Program-made: the position numbers and the translations under genes
Shown here: positions 56,868 to 64,000 of the stretch, in pieces
Layout: each line of letters begins with the position of its first letter
Position numbering within the stretch: the stretch's first letter is position 1
The notes under the pieces: generated by a model
The model's input: only the letters and a program-made list of their open reading frames with translations
The model's database searches: none
What the model was told of the DNA's origin: nothing
NCBI RefSeq assembly: GCF_018260555.1
Contig: NZ_JAGLBB010000005.1
Location: 14,812-78,811 of the forward strand
Source of the DNA: Deinococcus sp.
Lineage (GTDB): Bacteria > Deinococcota > Deinococci > Deinococcales > Deinococcaceae
DNA length: 64,000 bases
Direction of reading: 5' to 3'

Positions 56868-57652
56868 GCCTGACCCCCGGTACCGCCGCGCAGGGCGTGC
56901 TGGCCGATCACGGCCCACATACGCCCGGTGCGGCCCGAATCGCGGCGGTACGAGTAGAAATCGGCCTCGGTCGAGCAGCGGCCACTGACCCACACCTGCC
57001 CGGCCGGGATGCCCGCCTCCCGCAGCGCCGCGCCGTTCGCTCCAGCGAGGTCCAGATGCCAGGTGGGATCGCCACGCAATTCGTCCTCGTCGGCGCCCAC
57101 GAACGCGCCCAGGCCGCCCTGCGCGAAGGCCAGCGCGACCTCCTCGCCCACCGGGTACGCGGCGGCGCGGATGCCGGGGCCGACAGCAGCCAGAATGCGC
57201 GCCGGGTCGGCGCCCAGCGCCGTCATGGCCTGCACGGTGCGGGCGGCCACGCGGCCCAGCGTGCCCTTCCAGCCGGCGTGGGCCGCGCCGATCACGCCCG
57301 CGTGCGGGTCGTGCAGCAGCAGCGGGTAGCAGTCGGCGGTGCCGATGGCCAGCAGCACCCCGGCGTCGGCGGTGACCAGGGCGTCCCCGGTCCAGTGGCC
57401 GCCCGCGCGGGCGTGCACGACGTCGGTGCCGTGCACCTGGGTCAGGCGGGCCACCTGGGGGAGCGTGAAACCCAGCGCGGCGCACAGCCGCCGGCGGTTT
57501 TCCTGCACGTGCGCGGGGTCGTCTTCACGGTCGTCGAGGTTCAGCCCACCGTAGGGACCGGTGGACACGCCACCGGCACGCGTCGTGAAGGCGTGCGGCG
57601 CAGTGAGGTGCGGCGCGCGGATCAGCATCAGGCGTTCAGTATGCAGGGTCAT
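56864..57652 (-). CDS. pgeF: PgeF/YfiH-type multi-copper laccase-domain protein
   Basis: 262 residues. TRAGGVSTGPYGGLNLDDRED, LTQVHGTDVVH, TADCYPLLLHDP and GAAHAGWKGTLGRVAA carry the conserved metal-binding Cys and His of the family. These enzymes hydrolyse purine nucleosides (adenosine, inosine) or act in peptidoglycan editing (PgeF). GTGAGAG upstream gives a modest ribosome binding site. Next gene in the operon is the HAD phosphatase. Confidence 0.9.
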   Translation of the reverse strand: MTLHTERLMLIRAPHLTAPHAFTTRAGGVSTGPYGGLNLDDREDDPAHVQENRRRLCAALGFTLPQVARLTQVHGTDVVHARAGGHWTGDALVTADAGVLLAIGTADCYPLLLHDPHAGVIGAAHAGWKGTLGRVAARTVQAMTALGADPARILAAVGPGIRAAAYPVGEEVALAFAQGGLGAFVGADEDELRGDPTWHLDLAGANGAALREAGIPAGQVWVSGRCSTEADFYSYRRDSGRTGRMWAVIGQHALRGGTGGQA

Positions 57653-57920
57653 CTCTCACCGGATTCTGACGCCTCATGCGGGTTCCATTTGTTTCGCTGA
57701 CACTCCGCAACTTCACCGGATTGCCAGCTCCACGTCCGGAACCCGCCCTGCTCCCACTCGCTCCGCTCGGATTAAAGGGTCTTCGCAGCCCATACAATCA
57801 GAGTCCGTAGCAGGGCCCACACCGGGCAGGGCGGCTTTCCGGCATGAAGCGCCCCAGCCCGGAAGGGCGACGCACGGGGCCTGTTTTGCACCGGCTTCAG
57901 CAGGCTCACGCGCGGGTTGC

Positions 57921-57926
57921 TAGAGT
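57921..57926 (+). promoter_or_regulatory. -10 element (TAGAGT) for fabI
   Basis: TAGAGT is 7 bases (all C) before the ATG, a leaderless arrangement. The 281 bases between pgeF and fabI hold this and otherwise no repeat or hairpin that I can support. Confidence 0.6.
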
Positions 57927-57933
57927 CCCCCCC

Positions 57934-58722
57934 ATGAGTGTCAGTATTGACTTGAGCAGTAAAACGGCCCTGGTGATGGGCGTAGCGAACGCACGCAGCC
58001 TCGGCTGGGCCATCGCGCAGCAGCTTCTGGCGGCCGGGTGCCGGGTGGGTTTCTCGTACCAGGGCGAACGCCTGAAAGGTGAACTGGACAAACTGCTCGC
58101 CGGACACGAGAACGTCTGGACCCAGCAGGCCGACGCGACCAGCGAGGACGACCTGGGCGCCCTGTTCAGCCGCGTCAAGGACGAATTCGGGGGACTGGAC
58201 TACCTCGTGCACTCCATCGCGTTCGCGCCCCGCCCGGCCATGGACGGCCGGTTCCTGGACACTACCGAAGCCGACTGGAACACCGCCCTGAACGTCAGCG
58301 CGTACACACTGGTTTCCACGTGCCGGCACGCCGAGAGCCTGCTGCGTCCCGGCGGCAGCGTGATCAGCCTCACCTACCACGCGTCGCAGAAAGTCGTGCC
58401 CAGGTACAACGTGATGGGCGTGGCCAAGGCCGCGCTGGAAGCCACGACCCGCTACCTGGCCAGCGAGATGGGCGCGGCCGGCGTGCGCGTGAACACCATC
58501 AGCGCCGGCCCCATGCGGACCATCGCGGCCCGCTCCATCCCAGGCTTCGGAACCATGTACGAGAAGGCCGCCGAGGCCGCCCCGCTGGGCCGCAACGCCA
58601 CGCCCGACGAGGTCGGCAAGCTCGCGCTATTCCTGCTCAGCGACCTGGGCAGCGGCCTGACCGGGCAGACCGTGTACGTGGACGCCGGGTCCAGCATCAT
58701 GGCCATGAAGGCCGAGGGCTGA
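57934..58722 (+). CDS. fabI: Enoyl-[acyl-carrier-protein] reductase (NADH)
   Basis: 262 residues. The N-terminus KTALVMGVANARSLGWAIAQ is the nucleotide-binding stretch of FabI, and the catalytic Tyr and Lys lie in ITYHASQK-type sequence (LTYHASQKVVPRYNVMGVAKAAL, Tyr-x6-Lys region). PMRTIAARSIPGF and TGQTVYVDAGSSIMAM close the fold. It reduces the enoyl group in the last step of each fatty acid elongation cycle and is the target of triclosan and isoniazid-type drugs. It is a single gene with its own promoter. Confidence 0.95.
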   Translation: MSVSIDLSSKTALVMGVANARSLGWAIAQQLLAAGCRVGFSYQGERLKGELDKLLAGHENVWTQQADATSEDDLGALFSRVKDEFGGLDYLVHSIAFAPRPAMDGRFLDTTEADWNTALNVSAYTLVSTCRHAESLLRPGGSVISLTYHASQKVVPRYNVMGVAKAALEATTRYLASEMGAAGVRVNTISAGPMRTIAARSIPGFGTMYEKAAEAAPLGRNATPDEVGKLALFLLSDLGSGLTGQTVYVDAGSSIMAMKAEG

Positions 58723-58744
58723 ACCGGGAAGGCTGAGGCGGACC

Positions 58745-58922
58745 CGGATTGATTCAGAACTGCACCAAATCAATCGGAATCCGTATCATACAGAGTCCGC
58801 TCCATCCCACCACAGTCGGAAAAGCGCCGCCTGCGGCTCCACACCGCGGACTCCGTATGCTGTTCCTACTCGCGTCCGCTCGGATTGATTCAGAAGTGCA
58901 CCGAATCAATCGGAATCCGTAT
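58745..58922 (+). repeat. Y repeat, copy 4, with an extra partial copy before it
   Basis: A full copy at 58788-58922 (ATACAGAGTCCG to GGAATCCGTAT) is preceded by a 42-base fragment holding only the end dyad and terminal CCGTAT (58745-58786). The 268 bases between fabI and the next gene consist mostly of these. The tail fragment suggests a second copy once inserted next to the first. Confidence 0.85.
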
Positions 58923-58977
58923 CAGTGAAACAAACGCAGTCCGTATGGCCCGGCGCCGGGCTCTGCACGCCCTGCCC

Positions 58978-58983
58978 TATTCT
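58978..58983 (+). promoter_or_regulatory. -10 element (TATTCT) for isochorismatase-like gene
   Basis: TATTCT is 7 bases before the ATG at 58991 and supports that start over an in-frame ATG at 58925 inside repeat-adjacent sequence. Confidence 0.6.
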
Positions 58984-58990
58984 GGGCGGC

Positions 58991-59404
58991 ATGACTCTGA
59001 CCCCGAACGCCCTGCTGCTGCTGAACGCCCAGCGTCACGATCTGGAGGACCGCAACGACCAGCGGGCGCTGGTGCGTGACTGGGCGCACCACGTGGATGG
59101 AGCGCGCGCGGCCGGGTGGCTGGTGGCGTTCGTGCAGTGGGACGCTCCGCCCGGCGCGGACTGGGAGACCTTCTCGAAGGGCTGGACGCTGCACCCGGAC
59201 TTCCGGGCCGAGCAGGGCGACGTGCTGATCCGCGCCGCCGGCCCGGACGCCTTCGAGGGATCGGACCTGGCGGCGCAGCTGCATGGGCGGGCTGTACAGA
59301 ACCTGCATGTGCTGGCGCTGCCGGGGACGCCGGAACTCGCGGCGACCCTGGCGTCCGCGCAGGCCGGGGGGTTCGTGATCGCTGAACTGGACGTACCGGC
59401 GTGA
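58991..59404 (+). CDS. Degenerate isochorismatase-fold protein, 137 aa
   Basis: The fold pattern LLLLNAQRHDLED, then WLVAFVQWDAPPGADWETFSKG, then LHVLALPGTPELAATLASAQAGG resembles isochorismatase hydrolases, but the usual catalytic Asp (as in D-x-Q) is Asn and the usual Cys is absent (Gly-Thr in its place). It may bind a ligand without hydrolysis. It overlaps the peptidase gene by GTGA, so the two are co-expressed. Shorter than the family norm (about 180). Confidence 0.7.
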   Translation: MTLTPNALLLLNAQRHDLEDRNDQRALVRDWAHHVDGARAAGWLVAFVQWDAPPGADWETFSKGWTLHPDFRAEQGDVLIRAAGPDAFEGSDLAAQLHGRAVQNLHVLALPGTPELAATLASAQAGGFVIAELDVPA

Positions 59405-60441
59405 GCGCGCCGGGCCTGAACCTCGGGTACATCCTGGACGTGCTGGTGCGCCTGCTGGACACGCCCAGCCCCACGGGCTTCACGGACCGCGCCGTGACCC
59501 TGATCGAATCGGAATTGCGGGCGCTGGGCGTGCCGTCTCGCCGGACGCCCAAGGGCGCGCTGAGCTGGGAGGTGCCGGGCACGGGCGCGGGTCACGTGAC
59601 GTTCAGCGGGCATGTGGACACGCTGGGCGCGATGGTCAAGGGCGTCAAGGACAGCGGGCGCTTGCGGCTGTGGGCACTGGGCGGGTACGACTGGGCGACC
59701 GTGGAGGGCGAGGACGTGCACGTGCACACGCAGGCCGGGCGGGAACTGACGGGCACGGTCGTGAACGTCCGGCAGAGTACGCACGTGCACGGCGCGGCGC
59801 TGCGGGATCTGAAACGCGAGGCGGCCGTCATGGAAGTCCGGCTGGACGAACCGGTGCTCAGTGCGCGGGACGTGCTGGCGCTGGGCGTGGGCGTGGGGGA
59901 TTTCGTGAGTTTCGACGCGCGGCCCCGCGTGACCGGCAGCGGGTACGTCAAGGCCCGGCACCTGGACAACAAGGCAGCTGTCGCGGTGTTCCTGGCTGTC
60001 ACGCGCGACCTGCTGGCCCGCCCGGCGGGCGTGACGGCGGCCTTTCACATCACCACGTACGAGGAGGTCGGGCACGGCGCGGCCACCGGCATTCCCGCGC
60101 ACACCGATGAGCTGATCGCCGTGGACATGGCGGCGGTCGGGGACGGGCAGACCAGCAGCGAGCATCACGTGACGCTGTGTGTCGCGGACGGCGGTGGGCC
60201 ATACGATCACGCGCTCGGGAATCGGCTGCGCGCCGCCGCCCACACGGCCGGGCTGGACCTGCGGGTGGACATCTACCCCTTCTACGCTTCCGACGGCACG
60301 GCGGCGTGGCGGGCCGGTGGGGATTACCCGGTCGCGCTGATCGGGCCGGGCGTGGACGCCAGTCACGCCTACGAGCGCACGCACACCGACGCCCTGCGCG
60401 CCACGGGTGACCTGATGCTCGCGTACCTGCGCCGCGACTGA
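59401..60441 (+). CDS. M42-type metallo-aminopeptidase
   Basis: 346 residues from a GTG. Metal ligands and catalytic residues in the right order: TFSGHVDTLGAMV (His, Asp), ARHLDNKAAVAV (Asp), TTYEEVGHGA (Glu-Glu), IAVDMAAVG (Asp) and DASHAYERTH (His). M42 enzymes form dodecameric shells that trim peptides. The overlapping isochorismatase-like gene may supply a partner function. Confidence 0.9.
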   Translation: MSAPGLNLGYILDVLVRLLDTPSPTGFTDRAVTLIESELRALGVPSRRTPKGALSWEVPGTGAGHVTFSGHVDTLGAMVKGVKDSGRLRLWALGGYDWATVEGEDVHVHTQAGRELTGTVVNVRQSTHVHGAALRDLKREAAVMEVRLDEPVLSARDVLALGVGVGDFVSFDARPRVTGSGYVKARHLDNKAAVAVFLAVTRDLLARPAGVTAAFHITTYEEVGHGAATGIPAHTDELIAVDMAAVGDGQTSSEHHVTLCVADGGGPYDHALGNRLRAAAHTAGLDLRVDIYPFYASDGTAAWRAGGDYPVALIGPGVDASHAYERTHTDALRATGDLMLAYLRRD

Positions 60442-60494
60442 ACGGGACAGGTCCTCTCCAGACGGCGGGCGTTCCAGACGGCGGGCGTTGCGGT

Positions 60495-60995
60495 TCAGGG
60501 CGCGCGCGGTGTGTCCTGCCGGCGCGGCAGCAGCCTGGAGAGGTTCCCGGTGTTCAGGCCGGTGTCCGGGAGTATGTGGCCGTTCTGGCCGAGCAGGTAC
60601 GCGGTGACGTCCAGCACCTCCTGCGGGCTCAGGGTGCCGCGCTGATCCTGGGGCATGGTGTCGCGGATCAGGTCGTGCAGGCCCAGGGGCGGCAGGTCCG
60701 CGAAGCCTGCCTCGAAACTCTCGTCGCGCAGACTGGGACCGGTCAGGCCTTCCAGGCGGTCGCCGTGACACATGGCGCAGGCCAGGATGTACACCGTCTC
60801 GCCGCGCGCGGCCTGCCTGGCTGGGGCGGTGCTGGCCGGGAGGGCGCTGTCGGGGGCGGTGTTGACCGGGGCGGTGCTGACTGGGACAGAAGCCGGGGCC
60901 GCCACGATCGGCAGGGCGGCGAGGCCAAGTGCCAGCAGGCCCAGCAACAGGGTGCGGTTCAGGCGCGTGGCTCGGGGGGTGGGACGGGCAGGCAC
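60495..60995 (-). CDS. Secreted or membrane c-type cytochrome
   Basis: 166 residues from a GTG at 60995; TACAGT lies 7 bases before it. The longer in-frame version to 61136 is rejected. A basic start and a hydrophobic helix (LLLGLLALGLAALPIVAAPA) form a signal or anchor, then an Ala/Thr/Pro linker and a heme-binding ILACAMCHGDRLEG (CxxCH). The axial Met is probably in DTMPQDQRG. It likely carries electrons outside the membrane. It diverges from the IclR gene. The 53 bases after it hold a tandem 15-base repeat (CAGACGGCGGGCGTT). Confidence 0.85.
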   Translation of the reverse strand: MPARPTPRATRLNRTLLLGLLALGLAALPIVAAPASVPVSTAPVNTAPDSALPASTAPARQAARGETVYILACAMCHGDRLEGLTGPSLRDESFEAGFADLPPLGLHDLIRDTMPQDQRGTLSPQEVLDVTAYLLGQNGHILPDTGLNTGNLSRLLPRRQDTPRAP

Positions 60996-61002
60996 AGGGG
61001 GC

Positions 61003-61008
61003 ACTGTA
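61003..61008 (-). promoter_or_regulatory. -10 element (TACAGT) for cytochrome c gene
   Basis: On the minus strand TACAGT is followed by 7 bases and the GTG start, giving a leaderless transcript. Confidence 0.5.
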
Positions 61009-61089
61009 GCGTGCGCTTCCTTGCAGGTGGCGCCCCTGGGACTGGATTGCTGAACCCGGTCGAAGGAAGGCAGGAACCGGGGAAAAAGA

Positions 61090-61097
61090 TGTATACA
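61090..61097. promoter_or_regulatory. Palindromic TGTATACA, candidate IclR operator
   Basis: TGTATACA is a perfect 8-base palindrome, wider GAT-GTATAC-AATC, in the divergent region between cytochrome c and the iclR-type gene. It is the only AT-rich dyad there and lies upstream of the TAGGCT -10 box (61115-61120) of the regulator gene. Confidence 0.4.
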
Positions 61098-61126
61098 ATC
61101 TGCCATCGTCCCTGTAGGCTGGACGT

Positions 61127-61861
61127 GTGCTCTCACTTCAGAAAGCGGCCACCATTCTGGGAGCTTTCAGTGCCGAACAACCCGAATGGGGCGTCCGGGC
61201 GCTGGCCTCTCACCTGGGCGTACCCCGCGCCACCGCGCACGCCTACCTCGCTGGCCTGACCGAGGCGGGCTTCCTGCGCCGCACTCCCGCCGGCAAGTAC
61301 CGCCTGTCCTGGCATCTCGCCGAGATGGGCGCGCAACTGACCGCCTCGCTCCCCTGGTTCCCGGAGGCCCGCACCCTGATCACCCGGCTGGCCCTGGAAG
61401 TGCGCGCCGTGGCGTTCCTGTGCATCCTGGAAGGCGAGGAAGTCGTGGCGACCATCCGCGAACGCCACCCGGACGCCGACATCGACCTGCCGCTCGACGT
61501 GTACTTGCCCGCCACTGCCACCGCCAGCGGCAAGATACTCTACGCCCACGCGGACATCACCCCCCGCAGTTTCGAGGCGTGCACGCCCAGTTCCATCACC
61601 TCACTGGACGAATGGAACACCGAGGTCGCCAAGGTCCGCCGCCTCGGGTACGCCTACTCCATCGAGGAATGGATTCCCGGGCAGTGCACCCTGGGCGTGC
61701 CCTACCACACGCTGCACAGCGGCCTGCCCGACAGTCACCCCAGCGACACGGTCGTGGCGGCCATCGGCGTGCAGATGAGCGCCGCACGCTACCTGCGCGA
61801 GGAACGCAGCATCCGCGAACGCGTCCTGCAGATTGTCCGTGAGGCCGAAGCGATGCCCTGA
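61127..61861 (+). CDS. IclR-family transcriptional regulator
   Basis: 244 residues from a GTG with TAGGCT 6 bases before it. The N-terminal winged helix (SLQKAATILGAFSAEQPEWG, VRALASHLGVPRATAHAYL, EAGFLRRTPAGKYRLSW) is typical, followed by the effector domain with PDADIDLPLDVYLPATATASG and IEEWIPGQCTLGVPYH. The effector is not known. The divergent cytochrome c gene is a possible target. Confidence 0.92.
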   Translation: MLSLQKAATILGAFSAEQPEWGVRALASHLGVPRATAHAYLAGLTEAGFLRRTPAGKYRLSWHLAEMGAQLTASLPWFPEARTLITRLALEVRAVAFLCILEGEEVVATIRERHPDADIDLPLDVYLPATATASGKILYAHADITPRSFEACTPSSITSLDEWNTEVAKVRRLGYAYSIEEWIPGQCTLGVPYHTLHSGLPDSHPSDTVVAAIGVQMSAARYLREERSIRERVLQIVREAEAMP

Positions 61862-61879
61862 CCCCGGGCAGGGGCCATT

Positions 61880-62007
61880 TAAGTACACTGCGTTTATCCT
61901 GTCGATAAACCGCGCGGAGCGCGCAGCAGCAGAAAGTACGTTGGAGCGGGAATGGAGAGGTTCCGGCGCTTTCCCGGCATGGCGCCATGTGAGCTTCAAG
62001 GTACTTA
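61880..62007 (-). repeat. X repeat, copy 3, at the dynamin-like gene stop codon
   Basis: 128 bases. Read on the minus strand it begins TAAGTACCTTGAAG and its TAA (62005-62007) is the stop of the GTPase gene. The opposite end is TAAGTACACTG. As in the other copies, cutting between the TA pairs would restore TAA from the next base. Confidence 0.9.
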
Positions 62008-63732
62008 GCTGGCTGCGCTTCCTGGTGGCAGCGGCGGAGCGGACAGCGCCCCCACCTCGGTCCTCAGGGCGTCTAGTTCCGCCTGGAGCGCCGTGAGTTT
62101 GCGCTCGGCGTCATTCAGGCGCGTCTGCTCCTGCGCCGTGAACTGCGTGAATGGCCGCACCGCGTCCCGCAGGCGCGTATCGGCCCGCTCCTGCTCGCGC
62201 CCGTACTCACTGCGCACGATCCGCTCCAGGGCCTCGCGCAGCGCCGCGACCTTCTCGCGGAGCTGCCGGTGCGCCTGCAACCTCTTGTTCGGCAGGACGA
62301 ACAGACCCAGGCTGCCCAGCGTCAGGCCCGCCAGAATCCCGCCCGTGAAATCCAGCGCGGACGCCCCGATCAGCGCGCCCAGGCCCGCCCCGATGCCCAG
62401 GCCACCCGCCAGACCACCCACTGCGCCCTTCATGGCGTCCTCGGCGTCGCGCGACAGTTGCCGCGCCAGTTCCGTCTGCGTGGTCGTCTGCAGGTGCTGC
62501 TGCGCGCTGCCGGCAATCCCCTCCAGGAGCGCCGCCCGGTCGTAGCTGAAGCGGGTGCGGGCCACCGCGGACTCCGGTTGCCGCCGTGCCAGGAACACCT
62601 GCACGTCCTCCCAGAAGCCAAGGTTCACCTCCACGAAGCGGTCGATCATCGTCCCGAACTGCCGGTCGATCGCGTCCGGCAGCTCTGCCACGGCCTCCCG
62701 CCGGAACGCCTCCTCCAGCTCCCGCCCGTTGAGCAGGCCGCGCAGGTTCCCGAACCGCAACTTCTCGTCAATGAACCGGTCGGCACGCACCTCGAACTCG
62801 CTCAGCAGGCGGTTCACGCGGTTGAGCTGCCCGTCCAGTTCGCCCAGGGTGTTCTCCTGGTGCGCCAGCTGCCGCGCTTCCAGCTCCCGTAGCACCCCCA
62901 GGTCCTCGGACAGGGTTTGCCGGGCCGCCGTACCCCGCGCCGCCTCACCCGCCAGCAACTCCGCGACCGTGCCCAGCGGACTCAGCAGCTTCAGGCGCGT
63001 GCGTTCCGTCTCGGACAGCCGCATCCGCAGCACCTCACGAAGCGCGTGGAAGCCCACGTCCCCGCCCCGCTGCTCGGCCCGCGCGCTGATCAGCAGCACC
63101 GGCGGCGTCAGGCCCAGCACGCCCCGCGCGCCCACCTCCACGAACGCCCGCACCTGCGCCCTTTGCTCCGGCGTCTCCAGCAGGTCCGCCTTGTTCACCA
63201 CCATGATCACGCTCCGGCCCCAGCGCGCCGCCAGCGACAGGAACTGCCGCTCGGACTCCGTGAACGGCCGGTCTGCCGATGTCAGGAACAACACCAGATC
63301 CGCCCGGGGCAAGAACCCCTCCGTCAGCGCCTGATGCTGCCGGATAATCGCGTTCGTGCCCGGCGTATCCACCAGCGCCACGCCTTCCAGACTCGGCAGC
63401 GGGTACGTCAGACGACTCACGAAGGGATCGCGCGTCGCCTCCATCTGCCCCGGCACCTCACCGTTCACCAGCACGTAAATCCGGTCCGTGGTCGGCGTTA
63501 CTCCCTCCGGCAACACCGACGCGCCCAGCAGCGCATTCACGAACGAACTTTTCCCCGCATTGAACTCCCCGACCACCACCAGCAGGAACGCCTCATCCAG
63601 CGCCCGCACCGCCAGGCGCGCGCCCTCCACCACCTCCGGCGGAGCCCCCTGCCCCACCAGCAACCCCAGCACGTCACCCAGGAGCGCCCGCTCACGCCCC
63701 AGCAGATCCTGCACCCGACTCGACACCAGCAT
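62005..63732 (-). CDS. Dynamin-like GTPase
   Basis: 575 residues from an ATG at 63732; TAGGCT lies 7 bases before it. G1 VVGEFNAGKSSFVNALLG, G2 GVTPTTDRIYVLV, G3 LVDTPGTNAI and G4 VVNKADLL are clear. After a long helical stalk region, the C-terminal part has a membrane-inserting pair of glycine-rich helices (GGLGIGAGLGALIGASALDF, GGILAGLTLGSLGLFVLP) and a final coiled coil. Bacterial dynamin-like proteins remodel or protect membranes. The stop is supplied at the X repeat. Confidence 0.92.
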   Translation of the reverse strand: MLVSSRVQDLLGRERALLGDVLGLLVGQGAPPEVVEGARLAVRALDEAFLLVVVGEFNAGKSSFVNALLGASVLPEGVTPTTDRIYVLVNGEVPGQMEATRDPFVSRLTYPLPSLEGVALVDTPGTNAIIRQHQALTEGFLPRADLVLFLTSADRPFTESERQFLSLAARWGRSVIMVVNKADLLETPEQRAQVRAFVEVGARGVLGLTPPVLLISARAEQRGGDVGFHALREVLRMRLSETERTRLKLLSPLGTVAELLAGEAARGTAARQTLSEDLGVLRELEARQLAHQENTLGELDGQLNRVNRLLSEFEVRADRFIDEKLRFGNLRGLLNGRELEEAFRREAVAELPDAIDRQFGTMIDRFVEVNLGFWEDVQVFLARRQPESAVARTRFSYDRAALLEGIAGSAQQHLQTTTQTELARQLSRDAEDAMKGAVGGLAGGLGIGAGLGALIGASALDFTGGILAGLTLGSLGLFVLPNKRLQAHRQLREKVAALREALERIVRSEYGREQERADTRLRDAVRPFTQFTAQEQTRLNDAERKLTALQAELDALRTEVGALSAPPLPPGSAAS

Positions 63733-63739
63733 GTCAGAC

Positions 63740-63745
63740 AGCCTA
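63740..63745 (-). promoter_or_regulatory. -10 element (TAGGCT) for dynamin-like gene
   Basis: On the minus strand TAGGCT is followed by 7 bases and the ATG. This sets the start at 63732 rather than 63756. Confidence 0.55.
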
Positions 63746-63853
63746 CTCGCCCCCAACCGACCACACCTTCAGCAAATCCACACTGCCCCTACCGGGGGTC
63801 ACGCGAAGCTGGCGACCAGGGCGGACTGCATCCGTCCCCAGCCAGACTGATAA

Positions 63854-63874
63854 GGATTCCGATTGATTCGGTGC
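63854..63874 (-). repeat. Y repeat fragment
   Basis: Twenty-one bases matching the terminal dyad end of Y (GGATTCCGATTGATTCGGTGC). The rest of the element is absent, so this is a truncated copy next to the partial gene at the window edge. Confidence 0.6.
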
Positions 63875-63898
63875 GGGCAACTGCTCAGCAGGGGACGA

Positions 63899-64000
63899 TC
63901 AGACAGAGAAATTGGGCATGAGAATATCCCCCGTGAACACGCTGACCAGTCCATGCCAGCTGTTCAGACCCTGCTTGCCCAGCGTCGAGATATAGCTCCT
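63899..64000 (-). CDS. C-terminal fragment of an unidentified protein, cut by window edge
   Basis: A minus-strand frame enters from the right edge with 33 codons (ending LVSVFTGDILMPNFSV) and a TGA. Its codon choice looks coding. A transposase C-terminus is possible because it lies beside a truncated repeat, but nothing in the visible part proves it. Confidence 0.35.
   Translation of the reverse strand, partial: RSYISTLGKQGLNSWHGLVSVFTGDILMPNFSV

Overview
The window is GC-rich (roughly 65-70%) bacterial DNA whose gene content, short dispersed repeats and many apparently leaderless promoters (TANNNT about 7 bases before a start codon) fit a Deinococcus-type chromosome. It holds a large mobile or accessory region at about 1-39.9 kb, followed by a conserved chromosomal segment at about 39.9-64 kb. 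The genus call is inference; no rRNA or tRNA gene is visible.

1-8.3 kb: phage-type replication and recombination genes on the + strand, packed with 4-base stop/start overlaps: a DNA methyltransferase-ParB fusion cut by the window edge, a DEDDh exonuclease, a RusA-type resolvase and several unknown proteins. 8.2-23.9 kb: a siphophage-type tail module (tail tube, tail assembly chaperone with a likely -1 frameshift, a 1999-residue tape measure protein, distal tail and fibre-like proteins), with one cargo gene on the opposite strand. 24.0-25.9 kb: lysis genes (two small membrane proteins and a GH19-type endolysin) between two strong terminators. No terminase, portal, capsid or integrase gene is seen in the window.

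26.4-32.8 kb: a minus-strand defence operon in the order mod, HipA-like kinase, DUF3037 protein, res. It is a type III restriction-modification system with a kinase pair inserted between its two subunits. The central part of mod is strikingly AT-rich, and res seems to have its own promoter and a 13-codon upstream ORF. 33-36.9 kb: two transcription units with near-duplicate structured leaders (the second encodes a gene broken by an in-frame TGA), then a lipase-fold protein overlapping a small lipoprotein, an arrangement like an effector and its immunity protein. 36.9-39.9 kb: a minus-strand operon of small unknown genes, an HNH endonuclease and a broken DUF3560 gene, driven by a strong promoter facing a small HTH regulator gene.

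39.9-64 kb: chromosomal genes for MarC, an HNH protein, a hybrid two-component cluster (CheY-like regulator, multi-PAS kinase, OmpR-type regulator), RNase J, ClpP-ClpX-Lon proteolysis, PilT and PilB/PilF pilus ATPases, a YqeG-like HAD phosphatase, a PgeF-type laccase-domain protein, FabI, a degenerate isochorismatase-fold protein with an M42-type peptidase, a cytochrome c, an IclR regulator and a dynamin-like GTPase. Two families of short repeats punctuate this part. One (here called X, about 127 bp) has TA-flanked terminal inverted repeats, and all three copies sit exactly in the TAA stop codon of a gene (lon, pilB, the dynamin-like gene). The other (Y, about 136 bp) is palindrome-rich and twice directly abuts X around pilT.
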